Shown in pieces: positions 15,710 to 24,077 of a stretch of DNA of 64,000 nt (the stretch's first letter is position 1; every line of letters begins with the position of its first letter). A model generated the notes under the pieces. It was not told the origin of the DNA. It saw only the letters and a list, made by a program, of their open reading frames with translations, and made no database searches. The position numbers and the translations under genes are program-made. The DNA comes from Pseudomonas viridiflava (GTDB taxonomy: Bacteria; Pseudomonadota; Gammaproteobacteria; Pseudomonadales; Pseudomonadaceae). The stretch spans positions 1 to 64,000 of the forward strand of contig NZ_RBTP01000040.1 in assembly GCF_003702045.1 (NCBI RefSeq). The letters run 5' to 3'.

Positions 15710-18451
15710 TTACTCAACCGTCTGATCGAACACGCCGCCGGTCTTGACCGGTGGCTTCTCGACGTTCACCGAGTTCAGCGCCGAACGTGGCAGCGGGTTG
15801 CTGGTGGTGGTCGACAGTTCCTGGCGGAACGAGTTGGTCAGCTTGGCGTTCAAGCGAATATCCTGCGACGAAGCACCCAGCGACAAGTTGAAGGTGTCGG
15901 CGTCGACCACCCACTGATTGGTCTTGGTGTCGAAGTAGGCCAGCGAGCGATCGTTGAGCTCGATGGTCACGCGCTTGCTTTCACCCGGCTTGAGGAACAC
16001 CTTCTTGTAGCCTTTGAGTTCCTTGATCGGGCGCTCGACTTTCGGGTTCTGCTGACCCACGTACAGCTGTGCCACTTCCGAACCACCGACCTTGCCGGTG
16101 TTGGTCAGGTCGAACGACACCTTGATCGGCGTGTTACCCACCGCAACGCCAGGCGTCACGCTGATGTTGCTGTAGCCGAAGGTGGTGTACGACAGGCCGT
16201 AGCCGAACGGATACAGCGGCTTGATGCCTTTCTTCTCGTAGCCGCGATAACCCAGCATCAGGTCATCCTTGTAGCTCATTTCGGCCAGCGAGTTCTGGTT
16301 GTCGAATTTCGGGAAGGTCTCGAAAATCGGGTTGTCTTCGATGTTGCGTTCGATACTGATCGGCAGCTTGCCCGACGGGTTGACCTTGCCGAACAGGATC
16401 TCAGCCAGTGCCTGACCGCCGTTCTGACCCGGGTAGAACGCATGCAGCGCGACCGGAACCTGCTCGATCCAGTCGCTCATCTTCAGGCCCGTACCGCCGA
16501 ACATCGTGACCACGGTGTTCGGGTTGACCTTGGCGATGCTCTGAATCAGCTGGCTCTGGTATTCAGGCAGGTCGAAACTGTGGTCGAAACCTTCACCTTC
16601 GTATTCGCTGCTGTTACCTACTGCAACCACAACTGCATCGTAAGCCGACAGATCCTGTGGCGCGTTCAACGACGCCCAGCTCATCTGTACGCCTACCAGA
16701 CCGCCCATCGTCGACAGGTAGCCGGCACGGCGCGAGTATTCAAGCTTCACGTCGTAAGACTGGCCAGCCTGCAGATTGACCTTGGCGAATTCCGGGATGG
16801 TTGGCGGAATGCTGTTGCCCGGCAGTGGCTTGCCGTCACCGTTGTCGATGATCAGCTTGCCATTGACCCACAGGCGCACAGCGCCGTCGGCCCGGACCTT
16901 GAAGACCTGGTCGCCGCTTTCTGTCGGCGTGATTTTGCCGGTGTAACGAATCGAGGTCGACGAGGTGTCGCCGTTGAGCGAACCTGCGGTCGAGCCTTTG
17001 CTGGTGTAGGGGTCAGAGCCTGCGGCGTTGCTTTCGAACGGCAGGTTCTTGTCGTTGGCCCAGTCCAGATCGACATGCTGCTCGGTACGGGTCACGGCAG
17101 CATCACCGGACCAGTTGGCATTGCTGAAGTACTCGACCTTCATGCCCTGAGTGTCTTTGCCTGTCTGGTCAGTGCTGCTCCAGGCAGTGGTGCTTGGGTC
17201 CAGCGACAGGCCGTCGATGAACTCGACCTTGGCATTGGGCGCCATCTGCTGCAGACCGCTCAGCTCGCTGATGTAGTGGCTGGCCATGACATTGGCGCTG
17301 CCGAAACCGGTCGGCGGTGCGTACTTGGCCAGGTTGCCGACGACGGCGATGCGCTTGGCTTTCTGCTTGTCCAGCGGCAGCAGGTTGTTCTGGTTCTTGA
17401 GCAGCACGATGCCTTCGCGGGCAGCGTTCAGCGCAACCTTGTTGCTGGTGGAGCTGTTCATGTTGTGCAGGGTCGACGGGGTCTTGCTGTCGAACTTGTA
17501 CAGGTAGATCTGCTTGAGGATGCGACGGACTTTATCGTCGATGGTCGCAGTGCTCAGCTCACCGCTGTCCAGGTAAGGCTTGAGAACATTGCTGTTCATC
17601 TGGAAGCCCATCATGTCCAGGTCGGTGCCCGCTTGCGCAGCGTTCAAACCATGAACCACGGCGTTGTAGTCGCTCTGCACGAAGCCCTTGTAGCCCCATT
17701 CCTTCTTCAGGATCTGGCGGATCAGGTGGTCGTTTTCGCAGGCGAACTCGCCGTTCACTTTCTGGAAGGCGCACATCATCATCGCGACGTTGCCGTTCTT
17801 CGACGCCGATTCGAACGCAGGCAGCGACATTTCACGCAGCACGCGCTCGCTCATGATCTGGTCGAGGTTGAAGCGGTTGCTTTCCTGATCGTTGGCCGCG
17901 TAGTGCTTGGCGTTGGCCCATACACCACGGGACTGGATGCCGTTGATCACGCCCGGTGCCAGACTGGCACCCAGGAACGGGTCTTCACCGGAGAGGTATT
18001 CGAAGGCACGGCCGCCGTATGGCATGCGGTACAGGTTCACACCCGGGCCGGTGACGAACTGGTAGCCGCCGACAGCGGTGTCATAGCCCAACGCACGACC
18101 CAGGTCGATGGCACGACGCGGGTTCCAGGTGGCCGCAAGGTTCGGGCCTGACGGGTAGACCACACCCTGTGCATTGCCTTCGCTGGTGTAGCGCACACCC
18201 ACGCCGCCGTCGGCGCCATGAATCTGTGGAACGCCGTAGTTGGAAAGGGGTTTCACATCCCAGCCGCCTGTACCACCGATATAGGCCAGCTTTTCTTCCT
18301 GGGTCATCTTGTCCAGCGTCTTCTGCGCCGCTTTTTCAGCACGGGCTTCCCGCGCCTGCAGCGTCGAAGCGTCAGCAGCGTGTACCTGCGACACTGCCAG
18401 CGCCAGCAAGGCCAGTGCGGAATGCGCACCCATCATCTTTCGCTTATTCAT
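15710..18451 (-). CDS. bglX: Periplasmic beta-glucosidase, glycoside hydrolase family 3, with PA14 insertion
   Basis: A 913-residue exported enzyme. The signal peptide covers the first 25 residues (ALALLALAVSQVHA). The family 3 N-terminal barrel domain follows, with the likely nucleophile Asp261 in GYKGFVQSDYNAVV and the substrate-binding AKHYAANDQE. The second family 3 domain is interrupted by a PA14-type module (about residues 420-580, containing DGAVRLWVNGKLIIDNG). A fibronectin-III-like domain closes the protein (about 760-850, VGGSEVAQLYVG). The start at 18451 is chosen because GGAGAG lies just upstream; a TTG four codons earlier falls on that ribosome site. It hydrolyses beta-linked glucosides or plant oligosaccharides. 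The gene appears to be monocistronic. Confidence 0.93.
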   Translation of the reverse strand: MNKRKMMGAHSALALLALAVSQVHAADASTLQAREARAEKAAQKTLDKMTQEEKLAYIGGTGGWDVKPLSNYGVPQIHGADGGVGVRYTSEGNAQGVVYPSGPNLAATWNPRRAIDLGRALGYDTAVGGYQFVTGPGVNLYRMPYGGRAFEYLSGEDPFLGASLAPGVINGIQSRGVWANAKHYAANDQESNRFNLDQIMSERVLREMSLPAFESASKNGNVAMMMCAFQKVNGEFACENDHLIRQILKKEWGYKGFVQSDYNAVVHGLNAAQAGTDLDMMGFQMNSNVLKPYLDSGELSTATIDDKVRRILKQIYLYKFDSKTPSTLHNMNSSTSNKVALNAAREGIVLLKNQNNLLPLDKQKAKRIAVVGNLAKYAPPTGFGSANVMASHYISELSGLQQMAPNAKVEFIDGLSLDPSTTAWSSTDQTGKDTQGMKVEYFSNANWSGDAAVTRTEQHVDLDWANDKNLPFESNAAGSDPYTSKGSTAGSLNGDTSSTSIRYTGKITPTESGDQVFKVRADGAVRLWVNGKLIIDNGDGKPLPGNSIPPTIPEFAKVNLQAGQSYDVKLEYSRRAGYLSTMGGLVGVQMSWASLNAPQDLSAYDAVVVAVGNSSEYEGEGFDHSFDLPEYQSQLIQSIAKVNPNTVVTMFGGTGLKMSDWIEQVPVALHAFYPGQNGGQALAEILFGKVNPSGKLPISIERNIEDNPIFETFPKFDNQNSLAEMSYKDDLMLGYRGYEKKGIKPLYPFGYGLSYTTFGYSNISVTPGVAVGNTPIKVSFDLTNTGKVGGSEVAQLYVGQQNPKVERPIKELKGYKKVFLKPGESKRVTIELNDRSLAYFDTKTNQWVVDADTFNLSLGASSQDIRLNAKLTNSFRQELSTTTSNPLPRSALNSVNVEKPPVKTGGVFDQTVE

Positions 18452-18721
18452 ACCGCTCTCCAACTACGTTTCAATTAAAAGTTTTCCCACAGGCCACCGT
18501 GATATTCCGCACGGGTCTGTGTTCTTTTCTTTCGGCAAGCGTTACCCGCTGTCGCGACTTATTCCAGTAGTCTGGAATGCGATTCATGGGGGTTTTAATC
18601 AAGTTTCAGTTTTTATTTATTATGTTTTACATTGTGGCGAGTGCCATCATACAGCTATCATAGATGGCACTTTGAATTCGCAAAGCGTTACAATTAAGTC
18701 TAAAACCGAGCATAAATGTCA

Positions 18722-18758
18722 AACAAAAGCGTATTTTTCTTGCTTTTGTTGTTTTTTT
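18722..18758 (+). terminator. Terminator-like hairpin with T tract in a gene-free region
   Basis: A 9-bp stem, AACAAAAGC with GCTTTTGTT, around an 11-base loop, followed by GTTTTTTT. The stem is AT-rich, so strength is uncertain. With no upstream plus-strand ORF, it could end a small RNA or an early leader transcript. Confidence 0.45.
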
Positions 18759-18883
18759 CTTACATCTCGGGAACTCCCCTTAAACCTACTGGTCGATGGG
18801 TTTAAGATTTTTCAGGTGTTGTGATGCTTCTGGCTTGTTTCCGGTAGTGGCACTGTGGTGTTCTTCCTGACTGTGTCGTTAAT

Positions 18884-18912
18884 AGCCCTTCCTGTTGGAG
18901 GGCTTATTGTTT
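18884..18912 (+). terminator. Hairpin between leader and small exported protein gene
   Basis: AGCCCT pairs with AGGGCT, extended by CC/GG around TGTT with one bulged T, then TATTGTTT. It lies only about 20 bases before the start at 18932, so it may act as an attenuator or mRNA-stabilising hairpin rather than a plain terminator. Confidence 0.4.
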
Positions 18913-18931
18913 ATCCAGTGGAGTAATTATT

Positions 18932-19159
18932 ATGAAGTTGTCCAATATGGCAGCAGGTGTTATTGCGGGTCTGGCATTGAGCGGTGCAGTGTTGGCTGCC
19001 GAGTCCACGGATAGTGATACGGCCTCCGGTGCTGCGGATTCGACCGTCATGACCCAGACCACCGATGCCAAGGCGGCGCAAAAGGCGCAGCAGCAGAAGA
19101 CTGAAACCACAAAAGGTGGTCGTCCACAGAACGCAACGCCTCAGAAACAGTCAAACTGA
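18932..19159 (+). CDS. Small exported low-complexity protein, function unknown
   Basis: A 75-residue protein. The first 22 residues form a clear signal peptide (VIAGLALSGAVLAA). The mature part is rich in S, T, D, A, Q and K, with no predicted fold (for example AAQKAQQQKTETTKGG), and has no cysteine. GGAG lies 9 bases ahead of the ATG, which supports expression. It lies 82 bases upstream of gspE on the same strand and could share its transcript. It resembles in design, not in clear sequence, the small proteins at 63195 and 63618. No family is recognised. Confidence 0.7.
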   Translation: MKLSNMAAGVIAGLALSGAVLAAESTDSDTASGAADSTVMTQTTDAKAAQKAQQQKTETTKGGRPQNATPQKQSN

Positions 19160-19241
19160 CCGTTTGATGCTTCTGACCACGATCCTTGTCGGGCCTTACG
19201 AAGGCAGGCGAGGGTCGTGAACCTGTCCCTCCGAGTAGTAG

Positions 19242-20975
19242 ATGTTCTCGCCCATGCAGCCAGCCCCCGTCGATGCCACCCAAATACTGATCCCCGATGC
19301 AGGGCAGGTGTGTGCCTGGTTGACCGAGCATGCTGGCCTCAAGCCCCAGGATCTTGAGCGCGCGCAGCGTTTGCAGCAGGAGTCCGAAGGCACCGAGTTG
19401 CTAGGGCTGCTGACGCGTCTGGGGGTGGTGTCCGAATTTGAACTGGCGCGTGCCTGGGCTGCGTTGTTGCAAGCGCCTCTATTAATGGCCGATGCATTGC
19501 CGCCGCTGCTGGATCCGTTGCCACCGCTGACCGAGCGCTTCATGCGGCAGTATCAGGTGGTGCCGGTCGGCTGGAATGAAGACGGCGTGCAGGTGCTGAG
19601 TGCCAACCCCTGCGTGCTCTATCCGTTTCAGGCAGTGGCGTACGCGTGCGAAGCGCCGGTGCAGGTTGCGATCGGCCCGCGTAATGAAGTGGAAACCCTG
19701 ATCGAGCGTTATTACGGCCAGGGTCGCTCGGCGATGGGGACGCTGATCGAGAACCTCGATGATGAAGGCGGCTCGCTGGAAGACATCGAGCACCTCAAGG
19801 ACCTGGCGTCCGAAGCGCCGGTCATTCGCCTGGTCAACCTGATTCTGCAGCGTGCTGTCGAGCAGCGCGCCTCCGACATTCATATAGAACCGTTCGAAAG
19901 TCAGCTCAAAGTGCGTTACCGCATTGACGGTGTGCTGCACGAAGCTGAAGCGCCGCCGTCCAGTTCATCCGCTGCGGTGATTTCTCGCGTGAAAATCATG
20001 GCCCGTCTGGATATTGCCGAGCGTCGACTGCCGCAGGACGGGCGGATCATGCTGCGTATTCAAGGCAAGGAGCTGGACCTGCGGGTTTCGACCGTGCCGA
20101 CCAGTTTTGGCGAATCCGTAGTGATGCGTCTGCTGGATCGACAGACCATCGATTTCGACTTCCCAAGCCTGGGTTTCGATGGCGAACGCCTCGATCATTT
20201 TCTCGATGTGCTCGAACGGCCCCACGGTATTCTGCTGGTCACCGGGCCAACCGGTTCAGGCAAGACCACCACGCTCTACACTGCGCTGTCGCGGCTCAAT
20301 ACCGCCGAGCGCAAGATCATCACCGTTGAAGACCCGGTGGAATACCAGCTCGAAGGCATCAACCAGATTCAAGTCAAGCCGGCCATCGGGCTAGACTTCG
20401 CTGGCGCACTGCGCTCCATCGTGCGTCAGGACCCGGATGTGATCATGATCGGTGAGATGCGCGACCTGGAAACCTGCCGTATCGCGATTCAATCCTCGCT
20501 GACCGGCCACTTGGTGCTGTCCACCCTACACACCAACAGCGCCGCGGCGAGTATCACGCGTCTGCTGGACATGGGCGTGGAAAGCTACCTGATTGCCTCG
20601 ACCGTCAACGGCATTCTGGCCCAGCGCCTGGTCCGCCGCCTCGACCCGGAAACCCGTGAAGCCTTCGATGCGCCGCCTGAATTGATTGCCGAGCATGGTC
20701 TTGAGCGGTTTACCGACGAGCGCCCGATTCGCTTGTACCGGCCGCGATCCGATGCGCCGGGCGGCGGCTATCGCGGCCGCAGTGCGATCACGGAATTGCT
20801 GGTCATGAATGAAGAGCTGCGCAGCCTGCTCATGCGCCACGCCGATGCCTCCACGCTGGAAGAAGCTGCCCGTCGCGGCGGTCTGCGCACGTTGCATGAA
20901 GAAGGTCTGCGTCAGGCAGTGGCCGGGGTGACTTCGCTGGAAGAGGTGTTGCGCGTCACTCGGGGTGAGAGCTGA
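19242..20975 (+). CDS. gspE: Type II secretion ATPase GspE
   Basis: A 577-residue cytoplasmic ATPase that drives pseudopilus assembly. The N1/N2 domains are within residues 1-150, followed by the SDIHIEPFE motif of the N-terminal ATPase half, Walker A GPTGSGKTT (335-343), Asp box VEDPVEYQ, Walker B region DPDVIMIGEMRD and His box LVLSTLHTNSA. Most GspE proteins have a four-cysteine zinc module in the C-terminal domain. Here the framework is present (RRLDPETREAF ... GGGYRGRSAITELL) but all four cysteines are absent. It is the first gene of an eleven-gene coupled operon, and its stop overlaps the gspF start. An in-frame ATG at 19254 is an alternative start. Confidence 0.95.
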   Translation: MFSPMQPAPVDATQILIPDAGQVCAWLTEHAGLKPQDLERAQRLQQESEGTELLGLLTRLGVVSEFELARAWAALLQAPLLMADALPPLLDPLPPLTERFMRQYQVVPVGWNEDGVQVLSANPCVLYPFQAVAYACEAPVQVAIGPRNEVETLIERYYGQGRSAMGTLIENLDDEGGSLEDIEHLKDLASEAPVIRLVNLILQRAVEQRASDIHIEPFESQLKVRYRIDGVLHEAEAPPSSSSAAVISRVKIMARLDIAERRLPQDGRIMLRIQGKELDLRVSTVPTSFGESVVMRLLDRQTIDFDFPSLGFDGERLDHFLDVLERPHGILLVTGPTGSGKTTTLYTALSRLNTAERKIITVEDPVEYQLEGINQIQVKPAIGLDFAGALRSIVRQDPDVIMIGEMRDLETCRIAIQSSLTGHLVLSTLHTNSAAASITRLLDMGVESYLIASTVNGILAQRLVRRLDPETREAFDAPPELIAEHGLERFTDERPIRLYRPRSDAPGGGYRGRSAITELLVMNEELRSLLMRHADASTLEEAARRGGLRTLHEEGLRQAVAGVTSLEEVLRVTRGES

Positions 20976-22177
20976 TGAGCCTGTTCAAGTACCGTGCGCT
21001 GGACGCCCAGGGCGTGCAACAGAATGGCACGCTTGAGGCCCGCGATCAGGACGCCGCCGTTGCGGCTCTGCAAAAGCGTGGCCTGATGGTCTTGCAGGTC
21101 GACAGCGCAGGTCTTGGTGGTCTGCGCCGTGCGCTGGGCAACGGTTTGCTCAATGGAGCGGCGCTGGTCAGCTTCACTCAGCAACTGGCGACATTGCTGG
21201 GCGCGGGGCAGCCGTTGGAACGATCACTCGGAATTCTGCTCAAACAGCCCGGACAACCACAGACCAAGGCATTGATCGAGCGCATTCGTGAGCAGGTCAA
21301 AGCCGGTAAGCCGTTGTCTGTCGCGCTGGAAGAGGAGGGCAGCCAGTTCTCGCCGCTTTATATAAGCATGGTGCGCGCAGGTGAAGCCGGTGGCGCGCTG
21401 GAGAGCACCCTGCGCCAGTTGAGCGATTATCTGGAGCGCAGCCAATTGCTGCGTGGCGAGGTCATCAATGCATTGATCTACCCTGCGTTTCTGGTGGTCG
21501 GCGTGCTGGGCTCGTTGGCGCTGTTGCTGGCCTATGTGGTGCCGCAGTTCGTGCCGATCTTCAAGGATCTTGGGGTGCCGATCCCGTTGATCACCGAGGT
21601 CATTCTGGACCTTGGGCAGTTTCTCGGCGATTACGGGCTGGCCGTTTTCGCCGGTCTGATCGTGCTGATCTGGGGGCTGGTGATTCGCATGCGCGATCCG
21701 CAGCGCCGCGAACGTCATGATCGTCGGGTGCTGGGCATCCGGGTCATCGGCCCGCTGCTGCAACGGATCGAAGCGGCCCGCCTGACCCGCACGCTGGGTA
21801 CGTTGTTGAGCAATGGCGTGGCGCTGTTACAGGCTTTGGTTATCGCCCGTCAGGTCTGCACCAACCGCGCACTGCAGGCTCAAGTGGAGCAGGCCGCCGA
21901 GTCGGTGAAAGGCGGCGGCACGCTGGCCAGCGCCTTTGGTGCACAGCCGCTGCTTCCCGATCTGGCCCTGCAAATGATCGAAGTCGGTGAACAGGCTGGC
22001 GAACTGGACAGCATGCTGCTCAAAGTGGCCGATATATTCGACGTAGAAGCCAAGCGCGGCATTGACCGTATGCTCGCCGCACTGGTCCCGGCGCTCACGG
22101 TTGTCATGGCAGGCATGGTCGCTGTGATCATGCTTGCGATCATGCTGCCGCTGATGAGCCTGACCAGCAATATCTGA
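20975..22177 (+). CDS. gspF: Type II secretion inner-membrane platform protein GspF
   Basis: A 400-residue polytopic protein with two homologous GspF domains (about residues 70-190 and 270-395), each followed by membrane spans (about 170-190, 220-240 and 365-395). The openings FTQQLATLLGAGQPLERSL and TRTLGTLLSNGVALLQAL are the characteristic repeats. It couples GspE to the pseudopilus. Its ATG overlaps the gspE stop. Confidence 0.95.
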   Translation: MSLFKYRALDAQGVQQNGTLEARDQDAAVAALQKRGLMVLQVDSAGLGGLRRALGNGLLNGAALVSFTQQLATLLGAGQPLERSLGILLKQPGQPQTKALIERIREQVKAGKPLSVALEEEGSQFSPLYISMVRAGEAGGALESTLRQLSDYLERSQLLRGEVINALIYPAFLVVGVLGSLALLLAYVVPQFVPIFKDLGVPIPLITEVILDLGQFLGDYGLAVFAGLIVLIWGLVIRMRDPQRRERHDRRVLGIRVIGPLLQRIEAARLTRTLGTLLSNGVALLQALVIARQVCTNRALQAQVEQAAESVKGGGTLASAFGAQPLLPDLALQMIEVGEQAGELDSMLLKVADIFDVEAKRGIDRMLAALVPALTVVMAGMVAVIMLAIMLPLMSLTSNI

Positions 22178-22202
22178 ATTCATGAACGAGGAAATCACCC
22201 CG

Positions 22203-22634
22203 ATGAACGCTAGCCGTAAACGCTTTACCCCTGCACGCCGACAGAGCGGCTTCACGTTGCTTGAGATGCTCGCGGTTATCGTGCTGCTGGGCATCGTGGC
22301 GACCATCGTCGTGCGCCAGGTGGGCGGCAACGTCGACAAAGGCAAATACGGCGCTGGCAAAGCGCAGTTGGCGAGCCTTGGCATGAAGATCGAAAGCTAC
22401 GCGCTGGACGTCGGATCGCCGCCCAAGACCTTGCAGCAATTGACTGACAAACCCGGTAACGCCGCTGGCTGGAATGGCCCGTACGCGAAGCCTTCGGACC
22501 TCAAAGACCCGTTCGGTCATGCGTTCGGCTACCGGTTCCCCGGCCAGCACGGCAGCTTCGATCTGATTTTCTATGGTCAGGACGGTCAGCCTGGCGGTGA
22601 AGGCTACAGCGCCGATCTGGGTAACTGGGAGTAA
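22203..22634 (+). CDS. gspG: Type II secretion major pseudopilin GspG
   Basis: A 143-residue prepilin. The prepilin peptidase site is G-FTLLEML, preceded by a basic leader (MNASRKRFTPARRQSG). The hydrophobic N-terminal helix follows, then the GspG-type C-terminal domain with KYGAGKAQLASLG and the calcium-loop region near GQDGQPGGEGYSADLGNW. The start at 22203 has GAGGAAA upstream; an earlier ATG at 22182 does not. No prepilin peptidase gene is in the window, so the type IV pilus peptidase encoded elsewhere would have to process it. Confidence 0.95.
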   Translation: MNASRKRFTPARRQSGFTLLEMLAVIVLLGIVATIVVRQVGGNVDKGKYGAGKAQLASLGMKIESYALDVGSPPKTLQQLTDKPGNAAGWNGPYAKPSDLKDPFGHAFGYRFPGQHGSFDLIFYGQDGQPGGEGYSADLGNWE

Positions 22635-22642
22635 CTATCGGT

Positions 22643-23077
22643 ATGAAGATGCGTGCTGCAAGTCGTGGTTTTACCCTGATGGAAATGCTGGTGGTGCTGG
22701 TGTTGATGAGCATCGCTGTCGGTCTGGTAGGGTTTGGCCTGCAGCAGGGATTGAGTACCGCCAGCGAACGTCGGGCAGTGGGCGATATGGTCGAAGCGTT
22801 GCGCGCTACCCGCGTACGGGCCATCGTGACCGGACAACCGGCACGCACCGAGTTCGACCTGCGCCACCTGACGTTCAAGGCACCCGGAAAGCGCGAGCAG
22901 CGCTGGCCTGAGCATTTGCAGGTGACCATGCAAACGGCGTCTGACCTGGGCTCGGCAGTGGAGTTTTACCCCGACGGCGGATCGAGCGGCGGCAACGTGA
23001 TGGTGGCCGACGGTGATCGTCGTTGGCGCATCGATATCGGATGGCTTACGGGCAGTGTCCAGGTGCGCCCTCTTTAA
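22643..23077 (+). CDS. gspH: Type II secretion minor pseudopilin GspH
   Basis: A 144-residue prepilin with a short basic leader and processing site RG-FTLMEML, then a hydrophobic helix. The soluble domain starts with TASERRAVGDMVEALRATRVRAIVTGQPA, which fits GspH. It starts 8 bases after gspG, and its stop overlaps the gspI start (TAATG). Confidence 0.9.
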   Translation: MKMRAASRGFTLMEMLVVLVLMSIAVGLVGFGLQQGLSTASERRAVGDMVEALRATRVRAIVTGQPARTEFDLRHLTFKAPGKREQRWPEHLQVTMQTASDLGSAVEFYPDGGSSGGNVMVADGDRRWRIDIGWLTGSVQVRPL

Positions 23078-23448
23078 TGAAAACGTCGCAGTCCGGGTTC
23101 ACGCTGCTTGAAATGCTTGCCGCCCTGACGGTCATGGCGGTGTGCAGCGGGGTTTTGCTGGTGGCCTTCGGACAAAGCGCACGCTCGTTGCAGCAGGTAT
23201 CGCGCAGCGACCGGTTGAGTCATGCTGCGCGCACGGTGTTCGATCAGGAAAGCGGCGGCCCGCTTGAAAACGGAACACGCAAGGGGCGGGTGGCCGGTAT
23301 CGACTGGAATCTGGACATCCGTCAAGTCTCGGGCAGTAACGATCAGGCCCGGCTGTTTCGTCTGGATCTGACGTTACTGGAACATCAGCGGCGTGTTCAG
23401 TTCAGCACCTTGCGTCTGCGCGGCGCCGTGACCGGTGCCGGATCTTGA
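23077..23448 (+). CDS. gspI: Type II secretion minor pseudopilin GspI
   Basis: A 123-residue prepilin with leader MKTSQSG and processing site G-FTLLEMLAAL, then a hydrophobic helix and a short soluble domain. GspI, GspJ and GspK form the tip complex of the pseudopilus. The ATG at 23077 shares its A with the gspH stop. An open frame extends upstream to 23023 but would place residues before the leader. Confidence 0.9.
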   Translation: MKTSQSGFTLLEMLAALTVMAVCSGVLLVAFGQSARSLQQVSRSDRLSHAARTVFDQESGGPLENGTRKGRVAGIDWNLDIRQVSGSNDQARLFRLDLTLLEHQRRVQFSTLRLRGAVTGAGS

Positions 23449-24077
23449 AAGGCCGACAGCGCGGGTTCACCCTGCTGGAAGTCCTGCTGGTGATCAGCCT
23501 GTTGGGCGTGCTGCTGGTGTTGGTTGCCGGCGCCTTGCTGGGCGCCAATCGTGCGGTGCTCAAGGCCGAGCGCTACACCGTGGGGCTGGATGAAATGCGC
23601 GCTGCACAAGCTTTCTTGCGATCATCCATCAGTCAGGCGCTGCCGCTGGACACCTCCGCCGAAGATGACGCCAACAGCGGCTTTTTTGAGGGCACGGGTG
23701 AGCGTCTGCGGTTCGTGGCCACATTGCCGGGGGAATTGGGCGGCGGGATCCAGTTGCATACCCTGGAACTTAAGGGGCCTGAGGGCAAGCGCGATTTGCA
23801 GGTGGCGTTCGCTCGCATTCACACCTCGGCCAACGGCATCACCCTTGAGCCTTGGGGCGACCCGCAGGTGTTGTTGCACAACGTTGAAGCGTTGAATTTC
23901 AGCTATCGCGGCCTCACCCCCAAGGGCAAACCTACGGGCTGGCTGAACGAATGGCCCTGGCCGACACGCCTGCCCGGTGCGGTGCGCATCGATGCCAGGG
24001 TCAAAGGCTCCATTGCCTGGGTCAGCGAAGTGGTGGCCTTGCGTCTGGATCTTTCAGGCGGGGCGGGCGGCCAGTGA
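23445..24077 (+). CDS. gspJ: Type II secretion minor pseudopilin GspJ
   Basis: A 210-residue prepilin with leader MKGRQRG and processing site G-FTLLEVLLVISLLG. The soluble domain contains the LNFSYRGLTPKGKPTGWLNEWPW block typical of GspJ. The start codon is TTG, overlapping the gspI stop (TTGA); no ATG gives a leader. Translation probably depends on coupling to gspI. Confidence 0.9.
   Translation: MKGRQRGFTLLEVLLVISLLGVLLVLVAGALLGANRAVLKAERYTVGLDEMRAAQAFLRSSISQALPLDTSAEDDANSGFFEGTGERLRFVATLPGELGGGIQLHTLELKGPEGKRDLQVAFARIHTSANGITLEPWGDPQVLLHNVEALNFSYRGLTPKGKPTGWLNEWPWPTRLPGAVRIDARVKGSIAWVSEVVALRLDLSGGAGGQ

Larger units (their letters stand above)
18452..18931. other. AT-rich non-coding leader with several hairpins
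   Basis: About 480 bases without a convincing gene between the divergent bglX and the small exported protein. Inverted repeats seen: GTGCCATC/GATGGCAC (18641-18648 and 18663-18670); AACAAAAGC/GCTTTTGTT (18722-18730 and 18742-18750), followed at once by a T-rich run; and a hairpin at 18884-18904. The second looks like a plus-strand terminator although no plus-strand gene precedes it. Confidence 0.6.

Noticed and set aside
16442..18151. Long plus-strand open frame of 569 codons opposite bglX
   Set aside because: Shadow of the beta-glucosidase gene; no family motif or ribosome site.
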